DNA of 50,962 nucleotides, from contig JAENYV010000013.1 of NCBI GenBank assembly GCA_016841605.1, positions 1 to 50,962 of the forward strand, given 5' to 3'. Source of the stretch: Dethiobacter alkaliphilus. Lineage in GTDB: Bacteria > Bacillota > Dethiobacteria > DTU022 > UBA8154. Under the pieces are notes generated by a model. That model made no database searches and was not told the DNA's origin. It saw only the letters and a program-made list of their open reading frames with translations. Shown piece by piece: positions 15,492 through 25,117 of this stretch (position 1 is the first letter of the stretch; each line of letters begins with the position of its first letter). Made by a program: the position numbers and the translations under genes.

Positions 15492-17021
15492 GTGGTGTTT
15501 TATTTGAGCAGTGAACCGGTGCTAAAAAAAACAGTGAAAGCTGGGTATTTATTTAACCCATCCATCCCCAACACGAGGGTTTTAACAGGGAAATACTTCG
15601 CTATCCCCGCTCTTTTTACTATTGACCTCCTGGCTGTTGTTACCAGTCTCCTGGTTGCCTTTTATTTCAGGGCATATCTCCTTCAATCCCTTTTTCCCAC
15701 CTTGTTTAAGGAAAAACTTCTATCCGGCACTGTTGAAACTATCTGGTGGTTCCCCCTGGTCATGCTTTTTTGTCTGGTCTACGAGAACCTTTATGCCAAG
15801 CGGTTGCCTTTTTGGACTGAAGTGGAGCTGATCTTGAAGGCGGCAACCCTTGCTGTTTTTTTTAGTGTAGTCGTTCTATATTTAACCAAAGCAACCGGAG
15901 AGGTTTCCAGGACCCTGATTATTATTGTCTGGTGCTTTGAAGTTTTTTTACTGCCTTTATTTCGTTATTATGGGAAATTGCTCCTGATTAAAATGAATAT
16001 TTGGAAGAGACCGGTAATAATTGTGGGAAATGGTGAAATGTCGCATCTAATTGCCAGAGCTTTAGAGAGAGAAAAAACCATAGGCTATGAAATTATTGGC
16101 GCCCTGGAAGGTGAAAAAAAGGAAACAAATAACAGAGCAGGCTCAAAAATGTATTTTCCTTTTCTTGGAACAATCGACGAGGCTGAGAAAGTTGTTGCTT
16201 TCACCGGGGTAAAAGACATTATAATAGCAATGTCAGGGTTGCCTTCGCGGCATTTAGTGGAGCTGGCCAACCGGCTGCAGCCTGTTGTCGGTAATATACT
16301 CCTGGTCCCCGACCTCTTCGGTCTCTCCCTGAGCGGTATTGAGGCGGAATATTTCTTCGAGGAGCAGACACTGCTGCTGCATATCAAGAACCGGCTTAAA
16401 TCCCTTTTTAACAGGTGCCTTAAAAGAGTATTCGACTTATTACTGGGGTCGATGCTTCTGGTGCTCAGTATACCTGTTCTTCTGGTGGTAGCCCTGGCAA
16501 TCAGGCTGGATAGCAGAGGGCCGGTTTTTTTTAAACAGCCCCGCCTGGGACAGGGTGGCAGCACTTTTATCTGTTTCAAGTTTCGCACTATGTATTTGAA
16601 TGCCGACAATATTTTAAGGGAACACCTTTTGTCTAATCTCGAAGCCAGGCAGGAGTGGGAGAAATACAATAAACTGCTTGGCTATGATCCCCGCGTAACC
16701 CGGATCGGGAAAATTATGCGCAAGTTCAGCCTGGATGAGTTGCCCCAGATCCTCAATGTACTCCGTGGGGAAATGAGCCTGGTGGGACCGCGCCCTTATC
16801 TTCCCCGGGAAAAAGAACAGATGGGAGATTGGCTGCACGATATTGTGGTCGCCAAACCAGGACTGACAGGACTCTGGCAAGTCAGCGGCCGCAATCAAAT
16901 CAGCTTTGAAGGCCGGCTTAAGTTGGATTCCTGGTACATGAAAAACTGGTCGCTGTGGCTGGACCTTGTCCTCCTTCTTAAAACGATAAGGGTGGTTGTC
17001 AAGCGTGAAGGAGCACATTAG
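15492..17021 (+). CDS. Undecaprenyl-phosphate sugar-1-phosphate transferase (WbaP type)
   Basis: A 509-residue initiating transferase that moves a sugar-1-phosphate, often galactose in this group, from a nucleotide sugar to undecaprenyl phosphate. N-terminal membrane helices (about 30-165) and a CoA-binding-like domain (about 170-300, [18 protein letters not shown]) precede the catalytic bacterial sugar transferase domain (315-509). Key motifs are [51 protein letters not shown] and [17 protein letters not shown] at 15492 is used here; a TTG at 15504 with GTGGTG upstream is also possible. It opens the glycan locus and overlaps the next gene. WsaP in Geobacillus S-layer glycan clusters is of this type. 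Confidence 0.88.
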   Translation: MVFYLSSEPVLKKTVKAGYLFNPSIPNTRVLTGKYFAIPALFTIDLLAVVTSLLVAFYFRAYLLQSLFPTLFKEKLLSGTVETIWWFPLVMLFCLVYENLYAKRLPFWTEVELILKAATLAVFFSVVVLYLTKATGEVSRTLIIIVWCFEVFLLPLFRYYGKLLLIKMNIWKRPVIIVGNGEMSHLIARALEREKTIGYEIIGALEGEKKETNNRAGSKMYFPFLGTIDEAEKVVAFTGVKDIIIAMSGLPSRHLVELANRLQPVVGNILLVPDLFGLSLSGIEAEYFFEEQTLLLHIKNRLKSLFNRCLKRVFDLLLGSMLLVLSIPVLLVVALAIRLDSRGPVFFKQPRLGQGGSTFICFKFRTMYLNADNILREHLLSNLEARQEWEKYNKLLGYDPRVTRIGKIMRKFSLDELPQILNVLRGEMSLVGPRPYLPREKEQMGDWLHDIVVAKPGLTGLWQVSGRNQISFEGRLKLDSWYMKNWSLWLDLVLLLKTIRVVVKREGAH

Positions 17022-17997
17022 TATTTCCGTGATTATCCCTACTCTGAATGCAGAAAAAACATTGGGAGCATTAATGGAAAGACTGAAAAAGCAGGAGCAG
17101 GCTATTGACGAAATAATAGTGGTTGATTCCGGCTCGGAAGACAATACTGTTGAGGTAGCTGAGAGGTATGGCGCTCATCTTTTACACATTAAAAGAGATT
17201 CTTTTGACCATGGGGGAACACGCAATTATGCTGCCGGTGAGGCCCGGGGCGATATCTTAGTTTTTATGACCCAGGATGTTCTTCCTGTTGATACAAAAAC
17301 AATCGGAAATTTGGTAAAACCTTTATTAAATATTTTACCGTCCGGACCGGCAGACGGATCAGGTGATATTATTGTTTCTTATGCCAGGCAGATCGCCTTT
17401 CCTCAGGCATCGTTATCCGAACAGTATCTGAGATTAGCCAACTATCCTGTGACTACACGTATTAAATCGAAGGAAGACATCCCTGAACTGGGGATCAAAG
17501 CTTTTCAGAGCAGCAATGCCTGTGCTGCTTATTATCGCAAGAAGTTTAACACCCTGGGATGTTTCCCTCAGCCTATAGTCTGCAATGAGGATATGATTTT
17601 TGCTGCCAGGGCAATTTGGGCCGGTTATCGGGTTTCTTATACCGCTGAATCGGTCGTCTGGCATACCCACCAGTATAATTTTAGACAACTTTTTCGCAGG
17701 TATTTTGATATCGCTGCCTCTCTGGACCATGAGCCCGCGATCAGGCAGATGGGTAATGCTGAATCCAAAGGATTGGATTTTTTGAAGGGGCAACTGGGCT
17801 TTTTGCAAGAGAAAAAGAAACTATACTTCCTGCCGTTGCTCGTCCTGGAAGCAGCGGGCAAATTCTTGGGTTTTAAAATTGGGGAACGGCACGGTCTTAT
17901 TCCCGGCAAATGGAAAAAATATCTGGGTATGAACACCCTTTACTGGGAGCGAAACAGCTGTTCAAAAAATATCATTAAGGGCGGTGAAACATTTTGA
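17005..17997 (+). CDS. Family 2 glycosyltransferase (rhamnosyltransferase-like)
   Basis: A 330-residue cytoplasmic GT-A enzyme. It has the GT2 opening [21 protein letters not shown], the nucleotide-binding [10 protein letters not shown], and a TQDVLP segment at the DxD position. [19 protein letters not shown] and the late His ([10 protein letters not shown]) resemble rhamnosyltransferases, so it may use the dTDP-rhamnose made by the neighbours. The substrate is inferred. The GTG at 17005 is preferred because AAGGGTGG lies about ten bases upstream; a TTG at 16996 would add three residues. The gene overlaps its neighbours at both ends, so it is co-transcribed. Confidence 0.82.
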   Translation: MKEHISISVIIPTLNAEKTLGALMERLKKQEQAIDEIIVVDSGSEDNTVEVAERYGAHLLHIKRDSFDHGGTRNYAAGEARGDILVFMTQDVLPVDTKTIGNLVKPLLNILPSGPADGSGDIIVSYARQIAFPQASLSEQYLRLANYPVTTRIKSKEDIPELGIKAFQSSNACAAYYRKKFNTLGCFPQPIVCNEDMIFAARAIWAGYRVSYTAESVVWHTHQYNFRQLFRRYFDIAASLDHEPAIRQMGNAESKGLDFLKGQLGFLQEKKKLYFLPLLVLEAAGKFLGFKIGERHGLIPGKWKKYLGMNTLYWERNSCSKNIIKGGETF

Positions 17998-19049
17998 AGA
18001 TCCTGGTTACCGGAGGGGCAGGTTTTATCGGCTCAAATTATCTGAATCTTTTTGTGACCCGTTATTCTCAGCATACGTTTATTAACCTGGATAAGCTTAC
18101 ATACGCGGCAAACCTCCTCAATCTGGAGAGGGTTTCCTCTTTGCCTAATTATCTTTTGGAAGAAGGGGATATTGCTGATTATGAACGGGTGGAAAATATC
18201 TTTCAAAGATATGATCCTGACCTGGTGGTCCACTTTGCCGCGGAGAGTCACGTGGACAGGAGCATCCTGGGTCCTGCCGAATTTATGCGTTCCAATATTA
18301 TGGGAACTTTTTGTTTGCTGGAAGCATGCCGCAAGTGCTGGACAAATAAAGAAAACAAACTGTTCCAGCTCGTCAGCACCGATGAGGTTTACGGTTCCCT
18401 GGGTGATAAAGGGTTTTTTACCGAGAAGACGGCCTACGACCCCAGCAGTCCCTATTCGGCCTCCAAGGCTGCCGCAGACCATTTGGCAAGAGCCTACTTC
18501 CGCACTTATGGACTGCCTGCCGTAATTACCAACTGTTCCAACAATTACGGTCCTTACCAGTTTCCCGAAAAACTTATTCCCCTTATGATTTTAAATGCAC
18601 TGGAGGGAAAAGCGTTGCCCGTCTATGGGAAGGGAGCCAATGTCCGGGATTGGCTTTATGTCGAGGACCACTGCGAAGCACTCTGGACGGTTGCCGAGCG
18701 GGGGAAACAGGGTGAGACCTACAATATCGGCGGAAATAATGAATGGAAAAATATTGATATTGTCCATAAAATTTGTGAAATTCTCGCGGTAGAAGTGGGT
18801 AAAGTCCCGCAAGATTTTGAAAAGTTGATAACCTTCGTTCAGGACCGTCCCGGTCACGATTTGCGCTATGCCATAGATGCAAGCAAAATAAAAAGGGAAC
18901 TTGGTTGGGAGCCCAAAGAAACATTTGAAAGCGGGTTGCGGAAAACCATTCTTTGGTATCTGGGAAATCAAAGATGGGTGGAAAGCGTCAAAAGCGGGGA
19001 ATACAAAAACTGGATGGATGCGAACTACGGTAAAAGACTTACAGGATAG
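17994..19049 (+). CDS. rfbB: dTDP-glucose 4,6-dehydratase
   Basis: A 351-residue extended short-chain dehydrogenase. It converts dTDP-glucose to dTDP-4-keto-6-deoxyglucose, the branch-point for all deoxysugars of this locus. The Rossmann motif [12 protein letters not shown] lies at the N-terminus. [12 protein letters not shown], the [10 protein letters not shown] segment, [10 protein letters not shown] (catalytic Tyr-x-x-x-Lys) and [18 protein letters not shown] are diagnostic of RfbB/RmlB. Length is normal for the family. It starts at a TTG at 17994 that overlaps the stop of the upstream glycosyltransferase, with AAGGGCGGTG as ribosome-binding site. The partner rfbA follows after an inserted hicAB pair. 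Confidence 0.95.
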   Translation: MKILVTGGAGFIGSNYLNLFVTRYSQHTFINLDKLTYAANLLNLERVSSLPNYLLEEGDIADYERVENIFQRYDPDLVVHFAAESHVDRSILGPAEFMRSNIMGTFCLLEACRKCWTNKENKLFQLVSTDEVYGSLGDKGFFTEKTAYDPSSPYSASKAAADHLARAYFRTYGLPAVITNCSNNYGPYQFPEKLIPLMILNALEGKALPVYGKGANVRDWLYVEDHCEALWTVAERGKQGETYNIGGNNEWKNIDIVHKICEILAVEVGKVPQDFEKLITFVQDRPGHDLRYAIDASKIKRELGWEPKETFESGLRKTILWYLGNQRWVESVKSGEYKNWMDANYGKRLTG

Positions 19050-19069
19050 CTAAGTTAAGCTCATTATAA

Positions 19070-19098
19070 TTGCGCTTATACAAAATTTATTTTAAAAT
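19070..19098 (+). promoter_or_regulatory. Candidate hicAB promoter
   Basis: TTGCGC (19070-19075) and TAAAAT (19093-19098) are separated by 17 bases, 18 bases before the hicA ATG. It would give the toxin-antitoxin pair its own transcript inside the rml operon. Assigned by eye. Confidence 0.35.
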
Positions 19099-19115
19099 AG
19101 TGATATAGAGTTATT

Positions 19116-19373
19116 ATGAAAAATAAAAAGCTCTTACTAAAAAATCTTAAAGGAACATCGGATACAAACATTAATTTTGATGATTTATGTAAATTAATGA
19201 AGAGTTTAGGCTTTGAATTACGAATTAGAGGAAGCCATCATATATTCAGAAAAGAAGGTGTCGTGGAGAAAACCAATCTCCAAAGGTCTGGTGATAAGGC
19301 AAAACCTTATCAAGTGAAACAGGTGAGAAATATTATTGTTAAGTATAAACTTGGGGGAGATATAGATGTATAA
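19116..19373 (+). CDS. hicA: HicA-family mRNA interferase toxin
   Basis: An 85-residue protein with the HicA double-stranded RNA-binding-like fold. The phrase LMKSLGFELRIRGSHHIFRK contains the catalytic His in its usual GSH context, followed by the conserved QVKQVRNIIVKY helix. HicA toxins cleave mRNA until neutralised by HicB. The last 8 bases overlap the start of hicB. The ribosome-binding site is weak (GATATAGAG), which would keep toxin synthesis low. The pair interrupts the otherwise contiguous rfbB-rfbA order. Confidence 0.85.
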   Translation: MKNKKLLLKNLKGTSDTNINFDDLCKLMKSLGFELRIRGSHHIFRKEGVVEKTNLQRSGDKAKPYQVKQVRNIIVKYKLGGDIDV

Positions 19374-19578
19374 ATATGAGATTATTATATATTGGAGCAG
19401 AGAAGACGAGGCTTATATCGCAGAGGTTCCTGAACTGCCGGGATGTATTGCTCACGGAGAAACTTTGGAAGATGCTCTGAAAAATGTCAAAGAAGCTATT
19501 CAGTTATGGATTGATACAGCTAATAAGTTTGGAGATAATGTGCCGGAACCGAAAGAAGAAAGATTAATTTTTGCGTAG
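19366..19578 (+). CDS. hicB: HicB-family antitoxin
   Basis: A 70-residue protein with the partial RNase-H-like HicB fold. [20 protein letters not shown] followed by [17 protein letters not shown] is the family signature. The GGGGGAGATATAG just before the ATG gives a good ribosome-binding site within the hicA end. There is no C-terminal DNA-binding domain, as in the shorter HicB proteins, so autoregulation may be weak or use another factor. It is followed after 41 bp by rfbA. Confidence 0.88.
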   Translation: MYKYEIIIYWSREDEAYIAEVPELPGCIAHGETLEDALKNVKEAIQLWIDTANKFGDNVPEPKEERLIFA

Positions 19579-19619
19579 GAAGCATACTCACAAGGACTCG
19601 AAAGGAGCAAACCTCCATC

Positions 19620-20483
19620 ATGAAAGGAATAATCCTTGCCGGGGGAGCCGGCACCAGATTGTACCCTTCCACTATCGTCACAAGCAAACAGCTTTTGCCT
19701 ATTTACGATAAGCCAATGATCTATTATCCTTTATCCACGCTCATGTTTGCCGGGATCAGGGACGTGCTCATCATCTCAACCCCTGAGGATACTCCCAAAT
19801 ACGAGGCGATCCTGGGAGACGGCAAACGGCTGGGGATGAGCTTTTCTTACAAAGTACAGGAGAAGCCTGAAGGAATCGCTCAGGCCTTCATTATCGCAGA
19901 CGATTTTATCGGGATAGACAATTCCTGTCTCATTCTCGGCGACAATGTTTTTTACGGACACGGACTCCCCGAGATTATTAAGCGGGCCGGGAGCCTTACC
20001 GACGGAGCTGTAGTCTTCGGTTATCCGGTACATGATCCGCAGCGCTACGGGGTGGTGGACTTTGATGCAAGCGGCAGGGTCCTTAGCATTGAAGAAAAAC
20101 CTCAAAATCCCAAATCCGACTATGCTGTGCCCGGACTTTACTTCTACGATAACGAAGTTGTGGAAATAGCAAAAAATCTTAAGCCTTCCGCCCGCGGTGA
20201 ACTGGAAATTACGGCAGTCAATACCGTTTATTTCCAAAAAGGGAAGTTAAAAGTGGAACTTTTAGGCCGGGGAATAGCCTGGCTAGATACGGGAACCCCG
20301 GACAGTCTCCTGGAGGCGGCCAGTTTCGTGGCTACTATTGAACGCAGACAGGGATTAAAGATCGCCTGTATTGAAGAAATTGCCTTCAGAATGGGTTACA
20401 TAAATAAAAAAGAACTGCAGGAATTAATCACCGTTTTGCCGAAAAGTATCTATCGGGATTATTTGGAGAAGCTTTTTGGTTAA
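19620..20483 (+). CDS. rfbA: Glucose-1-phosphate thymidylyltransferase
   Basis: A 287-residue nucleotidyltransferase that makes dTDP-glucose from glucose-1-phosphate and dTTP, the first step of the dTDP-sugar pathways here. The N-terminal [16 protein letters not shown] loop with the catalytic Arg, [38 protein letters not shown] and [14 protein letters not shown] are diagnostic of RfbA/RmlA. Full family length. The ATG at 19620 follows AAAGGAG by 12 bases, slightly far. It feeds rfbB upstream and rfbC/rfbD downstream. Confidence 0.95.
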   Translation: MKGIILAGGAGTRLYPSTIVTSKQLLPIYDKPMIYYPLSTLMFAGIRDVLIISTPEDTPKYEAILGDGKRLGMSFSYKVQEKPEGIAQAFIIADDFIGIDNSCLILGDNVFYGHGLPEIIKRAGSLTDGAVVFGYPVHDPQRYGVVDFDASGRVLSIEEKPQNPKSDYAVPGLYFYDNEVVEIAKNLKPSARGELEITAVNTVYFQKGKLKVELLGRGIAWLDTGTPDSLLEAASFVATIERRQGLKIACIEEIAFRMGYINKKELQELITVLPKSIYRDYLEKLFG

Positions 20484-20515
20484 TTTATTTAATGTATTCA
20501 GGAGTTGAACTTTTC

Positions 20516-21016
20516 ATGAAGAATGAGAAAAGTGATACTAAATGGTCCAAAGGCCAAATTGATGGAGTCATAATAAAGAAGCTGGTTAAGTTTCCGGACA
20601 GACGCGGCTTCCTCTGTGAAACTTTTCGCCTTGATGAACTGCCTCCCGATCTGAAACCGGTTATGAGCTATGTTTCTTACACGGAACCCGGTATTATAAG
20701 GGGGCCCCATGAACATATTGAACAAACAGATATTTTTGCTTTTGTCGGTCCTGGAAATTTTCATTTAAAACTCTGGGACAATCGCAAGGAGAGTGCAACC
20801 TACGGGACTTGGTTGGAGATTTTTGCCGGGCGGGACAACCCTCTTACGGTAGTTATTCCTCCGGGTGTAGTCCATGGTTATCAAAATGTATCTTCAACCG
20901 AACGAGGCATGGTCCTGAACTTTCCGAATCGACTTTATATGGGCTGGGGGAAGAAGGAAGCAGTGGACGAGATCCGACACGAGGATGAAGCGGAAAGTCC
21001 CTTTCAGATGGATTAG
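20516..21016 (+). CDS. rfbC: dTDP-4-dehydrorhamnose 3,5-epimerase family cupin
   Basis: A 166-residue cupin-like protein. In the dTDP-rhamnose pathway RfbC epimerises dTDP-4-keto-6-deoxyglucose at C3 and C5. Family features are KFPDRRGFLCETFR, GIIRGPHEHIEQ (catalytic-His region), WDNRKESATYGTW, VVIPPGVVHGYQN and a terminal VDEIRHE. It is somewhat shorter and more divergent than classical RfbC, with RGPHEH in place of the usual RGLHYQ. The precise epimerisation is therefore less certain than for its neighbours. The ATG at 20516 follows AGGAG by 11 bases; an ATG eight codons upstream has no such site. It lies between rfbA and rfbD. Confidence 0.78.
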   Translation: MKNEKSDTKWSKGQIDGVIIKKLVKFPDRRGFLCETFRLDELPPDLKPVMSYVSYTEPGIIRGPHEHIEQTDIFAFVGPGNFHLKLWDNRKESATYGTWLEIFAGRDNPLTVVIPPGVVHGYQNVSSTERGMVLNFPNRLYMGWGKKEAVDEIRHEDEAESPFQMD

Positions 21017-21073
21017 ATCAAAGACAAAACACTAAATTCCGAGTTATAAAGGACATGGAGTAGAAAAAAACAT

Positions 21074-22012
21074 ATGAAAATATTATTACTCGGTAAGAAC
21101 GGACAAATTGGCTGGGAATTGCAGCGCACCCTAGCACCACTTTGCGAGGTTATTGCCTTAGGGCGGGAAGAACTGGATTTATTAGACGAAAAGGGTATCC
21201 GCAGCACCGTCAGGTCTATAAAGCCCAATGTCATCGTTAATGCTGCCGCCTACAATGCCGTAGACAAGGCCGAGGATGAGCAGGATTTTGCCATGGCTAT
21301 AAACGCTACTGCACCGGGTATCCTTGCTGAAGAAGCAGTCCTTAGCAAGGCGTCTGTAGTCCATTATTCTACTGACTATATTTTCGATGGTAACAAAAAC
21401 ATGCCTTATAAAGAGGATGACACGCCTAATCCCCTTAACATTTACGGTAAATCAAAGTTGGCAGGGGAAAAGGCTATTCGGGAGACGGAAGTGCCCTACC
21501 TTATTTTTCGTACCAGTTGGGCTTATGGATTACGGGGCAATAACTTTTTATTAACTATCCTCCGGTTAGCGCAAGAAAGAGATGAACTTAGAATTGTGGC
21601 TGATCAATATGGAATACCCAATTGGTGCCGAATGATTGCTGAAACAACTACCTATGTAATTGCTGCTGGGTTAAAGGATATTTTTTCATATTTTGCTGTT
21701 AATAAAGGGATTTACAACCTTTCGTCCTCAGGAGAGACAACATGGTATCATTTTGCTGCAAAAATACTGCAAAGCACATCAGCTTCCACACATAAGTGTC
21801 GGCATGTTTCTCCTATTGCAAGTGATGAATATAAGGCACCAGCCAGGCGCCCTTTATATTCTGTGCTTGATAACAGTAAGCTGCTTCATCAATTTGGCTT
21901 AAACTTGCCATCATGGGAAAGAAGCCTTGATTTTGTCTTAAGTGATTATTCCAACTTGCCCTATATTCTTGCAGGAGTGAAAAATGCTTATACAACCGAT
22001 AAAAAACTTTAA
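21074..22012 (+). CDS. rfbD: dTDP-4-dehydrorhamnose reductase
   Basis: A 312-residue NAD(P)H-dependent reductase for the last step of dTDP-L-rhamnose synthesis. It begins with the Rossmann motif ILLLGKNGQIGWELQR. VNAAAYNAVDKAEDE, VHYSTDYIFDGNKNMPYKED, NIYGKSKLAGEKAI (catalytic Tyr-x-x-x-Lys) and FRTSWAYGLRGNNF are diagnostic for RfbD/RmlD. Length is normal. The C-terminal region (RPLYSVLDNSKL) is also conserved. Its end overlaps the start of the ABC permease gene by 29 bases, so the two are co-transcribed. Confidence 0.94.
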   Translation: MKILLLGKNGQIGWELQRTLAPLCEVIALGREELDLLDEKGIRSTVRSIKPNVIVNAAAYNAVDKAEDEQDFAMAINATAPGILAEEAVLSKASVVHYSTDYIFDGNKNMPYKEDDTPNPLNIYGKSKLAGEKAIRETEVPYLIFRTSWAYGLRGNNFLLTILRLAQERDELRIVADQYGIPNWCRMIAETTTYVIAAGLKDIFSYFAVNKGIYNLSSSGETTWYHFAAKILQSTSASTHKCRHVSPIASDEYKAPARRPLYSVLDNSKLLHQFGLNLPSWERSLDFVLSDYSNLPYILAGVKNAYTTDKKL

Positions 22013-22766
22013 TAAATATAGGTTTCTGCTACAGGAGTTGGTCTTAAGGGATGTCAAGCTAAAGTATCGTCGTTCTGTGCTTGGTATTTTTTGGAGCCTG
22101 CTGAACCCGTTGTTAACAATGACTGTTATTACGATTATTTTTTCTCAGCTTTTTCGCTTCGATGTTCCAAACTATCATCTCTATATCTTAACGGGCATAG
22201 TCCTTTTCTCTTTTCATTCAGAAGCAACTACCAGTGCCATGAACTCAATTCTCAACAACAGTGGGCTAATTAAAAAAGTTTATATACCAAAATATATATT
22301 GGTTTTTGCTAAAACTGCTTCATCTTTGGTCAATCTAGGTTTTTCGGTTATTGCCATCTTTGTAATTTTATTGTTTTCTGATGTTAAGTTTACACTGATT
22401 AATTTGATGTTTCCTCTTCCCCTTTTGTATTTATTTATTTTTGCAACAGGTATTGGTTTAATTCTTTCTGTTTATACAGTGTTTTTTCGTGACCTAGCTC
22501 ACCTTTACACAGTCGGTTTAACGGCCTGGATGTACCTTACGCCAATTATCTATCCAATTGAAATAGTTCCAGAAAAATTTCATTTTATAGTTAAGACCAT
22601 TAATCCCCTTTACTATTTTCTACTCTGTTTTCGCGAAATTATCCTTTATTCACAACCGCCTTCATTGCAGTTGCATTTTTCGTGCCTAAGTATTGCTTTG
22701 TTCACATTTATTGTAGGTTTATATGTGTTTTTTAAAAACCAAGACAGGTTTATTCTTCACATCTGA
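21984..22766 (+). CDS. wzm: ABC-2 type polysaccharide export permease
   Basis: A 260-residue membrane protein with about six helices. It has the ABC-2 phrases LVLRDVKLKYRRSVLGIFWSL, LTGIVLFSFHSEA and YLTPIIYPIEIVP. It is the membrane half of a transporter that moves undecaprenyl-linked glycan across the cytoplasmic membrane (Wzm/RfbD-type; TagG is related). The ATPase follows 16 bp later. Its ATG lies inside the end of rfbD, with AGGAG upstream. From this gene onward the DNA is visibly richer in A+T than the rml genes, suggesting a different history. Confidence 0.9.
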   Translation: MLIQPIKNFNKYRFLLQELVLRDVKLKYRRSVLGIFWSLLNPLLTMTVITIIFSQLFRFDVPNYHLYILTGIVLFSFHSEATTSAMNSILNNSGLIKKVYIPKYILVFAKTASSLVNLGFSVIAIFVILLFSDVKFTLINLMFPLPLLYLFIFATGIGLILSVYTVFFRDLAHLYTVGLTAWMYLTPIIYPIEIVPEKFHFIVKTINPLYYFLLCFREIILYSQPPSLQLHFSCLSIALFTFIVGLYVFFKNQDRFILHI

Positions 22767-22782
22767 GTGAGGTTACAAAGAT

Positions 22783-23529
22783 ATGATGATGAATGGAAAA
22801 GATGATTATATAATTGAAGTTAACCATGTTTCAATGTGCTTTAATGCAGCCAAAGAAAAAGTTGACAATTTCAAGGAATACATTATTAGGCTTGCAACAA
22901 GGAAACTCTATTTTGATGAATTCTGGGTTCTTAATGAAATATCTTTCAAGGTCAAGTATGGTGAAGTATTAGGTATTGTCGGCTACAACGGGGCTGGTAA
23001 AAGCACCCTCTTAAAAATTATTGCCGGTGTGATGAAGCCTTCGAAAGGTAGTGTTATACGAAAAGGTTCTATGGCTCCTTTAATCGAATTGGGGGCCGGT
23101 TTTGATATGGATCTAAGTGCACGCGAAAATATTTACTTAAATGGAGCTATTTTGGGCCATTCACGAAAATATATCAGCGATAAATTTGAACAGATTATTG
23201 ATTTTTCAGAATTACATAGCTTTATTGACATGCCCCTAAAAAACTATTCTTCTGGAATGACCGCCCGACTTGGGTTTGCTATAGCGACAATTACCGAGCC
23301 GGATATTCTAATTATTGATGAAATTTTAGCTGTTGGCGACTTTAAATTTCAGCAAAAATGTCATGATAAGATTAGTTCCATGCTTGATAATAATACTACT
23401 GTTATTATAGTGTCTCACTCTATTGACCAGATTGAAAGCTTATGTACTCATGCTATTTGGTTGGAGAATGGAGATATAAAGTTAATGGGCGATGCTAAAA
23501 ATATCTGTAAACAATATAGGTTAAGCTGA
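22783..23529 (+). CDS. wzt: ABC transporter ATPase for polysaccharide export
   Basis: A 248-residue ATPase paired with the permease just upstream. Walker A is GYNGAGKSTLLKIIAG, the family-typical GSMAPLIELGAGFDMDLSARENIYLNG follows in segments, the signature is YSSGMTARLGFA and Walker B is PDILIIDEILAVGD. The H-loop is IIVSHS. The protein ends soon after the nucleotide-binding domain, so it lacks the C-terminal glycan-binding domain found in Wzt proteins that recognise a capped O-antigen. Export is therefore more like that of short Wzt or TagH-core types and is probably not governed by chain-end recognition. Confidence 0.9.
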   Translation: MMMNGKDDYIIEVNHVSMCFNAAKEKVDNFKEYIIRLATRKLYFDEFWVLNEISFKVKYGEVLGIVGYNGAGKSTLLKIIAGVMKPSKGSVIRKGSMAPLIELGAGFDMDLSARENIYLNGAILGHSRKYISDKFEQIIDFSELHSFIDMPLKNYSSGMTARLGFAIATITEPDILIIDEILAVGDFKFQQKCHDKISSMLDNNTTVIIVSHSIDQIESLCTHAIWLENGDIKLMGDAKNICKQYRLS

Positions 23530-23597
23530 TTCTCAAATAATTAAATATTCCTATAATTTTGTTAAATAGTTTAATTACTAATCTGGAGGGTTTTTAA

Positions 23598-24035
23598 ATG
23601 GCCTTAAGTGATTGTGTAATGATAGAGTTGCCTAAAATAAGTGACCCTAGAGGAAATTTAAGCTTTGTTGAATCTTTTAATCATATTCCTTTTGAAATCA
23701 AGCGAGTGTACTATTTATATGATGTTCCTGGAGGCGAATGCAGGGGTGGTCATGCCCATAAAGAATTACAACAACTTATTATAGCTATGAATGGTAGTTT
23801 TGATGTTTTTTTAGATGATGGATTAATAAAGAAAAGTTTTACATTAAATAGAAGTTACAAGGGTCTTTATGTAAGCAAAATGGTCTGGAGAGAGTTAAAA
23901 AATTTTACTTCTGGTGCTGTTTGTGTGGTGCTTGCATCAGAACCTTATTCAGAAGAGGACTATTACCGAAATTATGAAGAGTTTATAGTAAATGTAAAAA
24001 AACTTTATTTATCTGACACGTTTTTCCAAGTTTAG
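23598..24035 (+). CDS. fdtA: dTDP-4-keto-6-deoxyglucose 3,4-ketoisomerase (FdtA/QdtA family)
   Basis: A 145-residue cupin of the sugar 3,4-ketoisomerase family. It moves the keto group of dTDP-4-keto-6-deoxyglucose from C4 to C3, opening the route to 3-amino-3,6-dideoxy sugars. KISDPRGNLSFVESF, RVYYLYDVPGGECRGGHAHK (with the paired catalytic His residues) and VLASEPYSEEDYYRNYEEF are diagnostic. Whether the product leads to a galacto (Fuc3N) or gluco (Qui3N) sugar cannot be read from the sequence by eye. The partner aminotransferase is probably the DegT protein at 32150, and the acyltransferase the hexapeptide protein at 28328. A clear GGAGG precedes the ATG. Confidence 0.88.
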   Translation: MALSDCVMIELPKISDPRGNLSFVESFNHIPFEIKRVYYLYDVPGGECRGGHAHKELQQLIIAMNGSFDVFLDDGLIKKSFTLNRSYKGLYVSKMVWRELKNFTSGAVCVVLASEPYSEEDYYRNYEEFIVNVKKLYLSDTFFQV

Positions 24036-24142
24036 ATATAATTAGTTTGTTATTTCTATATGAATAGATGACTTATAGATATCTACCGTTTTTATTACAT
24101 TTCTTTGGTTTTGTTAAATAAATCGCCGGGGGATATTGCTAT

Positions 24143-25099
24143 ATGCATAATAGTGGTTGTATAAATGACGATACAAGCGTTCTCATTTCAGTAGTTATAC
24201 CGGTTTATAAATCTGAAAAGTTTTTGAAAGATCTATATCATCGTTTAGTAACCCAAATTGAATCATTTACCAGTGATTTTGAAATAATCATGATTGAAGA
24301 CTGTGGAGGAGATAAATCATGGCAGATTATAAATGAATTATCTCAGAAAGATAAAAGAGTAAAGGGTATTCAGTTTAGTAGAAATTTTGGCCAGCACTAT
24401 GGTATTACTGCTGGATTGGATTATTGCAGCGGTGAATGGGTTGTTGTAATGGACAGTGACTTGCAGGACAGGCCTGAAGAAATTCCTCATCTTTATGCGA
24501 AAGCACTTGAAGGTTACGATATAGTACTAGCCTGTCGGGGAAAAAGAAGAGATCCTCTGGTTCAAAAAATTATGTCTTGGTTTTTTTATAAAGTATTTAA
24601 TTACCTAACTGAAATGAACTATAATCCGCAAGTAGGGAATTTTAGAATTATATCTAAAAAAGTTGTAATGCATTTTAGGCAAATGCGCGAAAGATTAAGA
24701 TTTTTTGGCGGGTTGATTGATTGGATGGGTTTTCCCGTAGCCTACATCGATGTTCAGCATGATTCACGTGCCAAAGGGAAAAGCAGTTATACCTTTAAAA
24801 AAAAGTTTAAAATAGCTTATGAGGCGATTATTTCATACTCAGATAAACCTTTAAAAATGTCCATTCAGTTTGGTTTTATCATGTCCCTTCTCGCTTTTTT
24901 GTATGGCATTTACATAGTAATAAGGGCTATAATCTTTGGATCAGCTATTGCAGGTTGGAGTAGTTTAATGGTTTCAATTTATTTTGTGGGCGGGATTATT
25001 ATTGCTACATTAGGTGTTATCGGTATCTATTTAGGAAAAACATTTGATGAGGTAAAAAAAAGGCCGTTATACATTACTAAAGAAACAATTAATTTTTAA
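24143..25099 (+). CDS. Membrane-anchored family 2 glycosyltransferase (GtrB/ArnC/DPM1 type)
   Basis: A 318-residue enzyme with a cytoplasmic GT-A domain (ISVVIPVYKSEKFLKDLY, FSRNFGQHYGITAGLDYCSG, VVMDSDLQDRPEEIP with the DxD-like motif) and two C-terminal membrane helices (about 243-300). Such enzymes make undecaprenyl-phosphate-linked monosaccharides that are flipped and used outside the membrane. Downstream are a polytopic membrane protein and a small four-helix EamA-type protein, an arrangement like Gtr or Arn side-branch systems. The sugar is unknown. The start codon choice is plain ATG, with GGGGG upstream. Confidence 0.86.
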   Translation: MHNSGCINDDTSVLISVVIPVYKSEKFLKDLYHRLVTQIESFTSDFEIIMIEDCGGDKSWQIINELSQKDKRVKGIQFSRNFGQHYGITAGLDYCSGEWVVVMDSDLQDRPEEIPHLYAKALEGYDIVLACRGKRRDPLVQKIMSWFFYKVFNYLTEMNYNPQVGNFRIISKKVVMHFRQMRERLRFFGGLIDWMGFPVAYIDVQHDSRAKGKSSYTFKKKFKIAYEAIISYSDKPLKMSIQFGFIMSLLAFLYGIYIVIRAIIFGSAIAGWSSLMVSIYFVGGIIIATLGVIGIYLGKTFDEVKKRPLYITKETINF

Positions 25100-25117
25100 T
25101 AAACAGAGGGTAGTACA

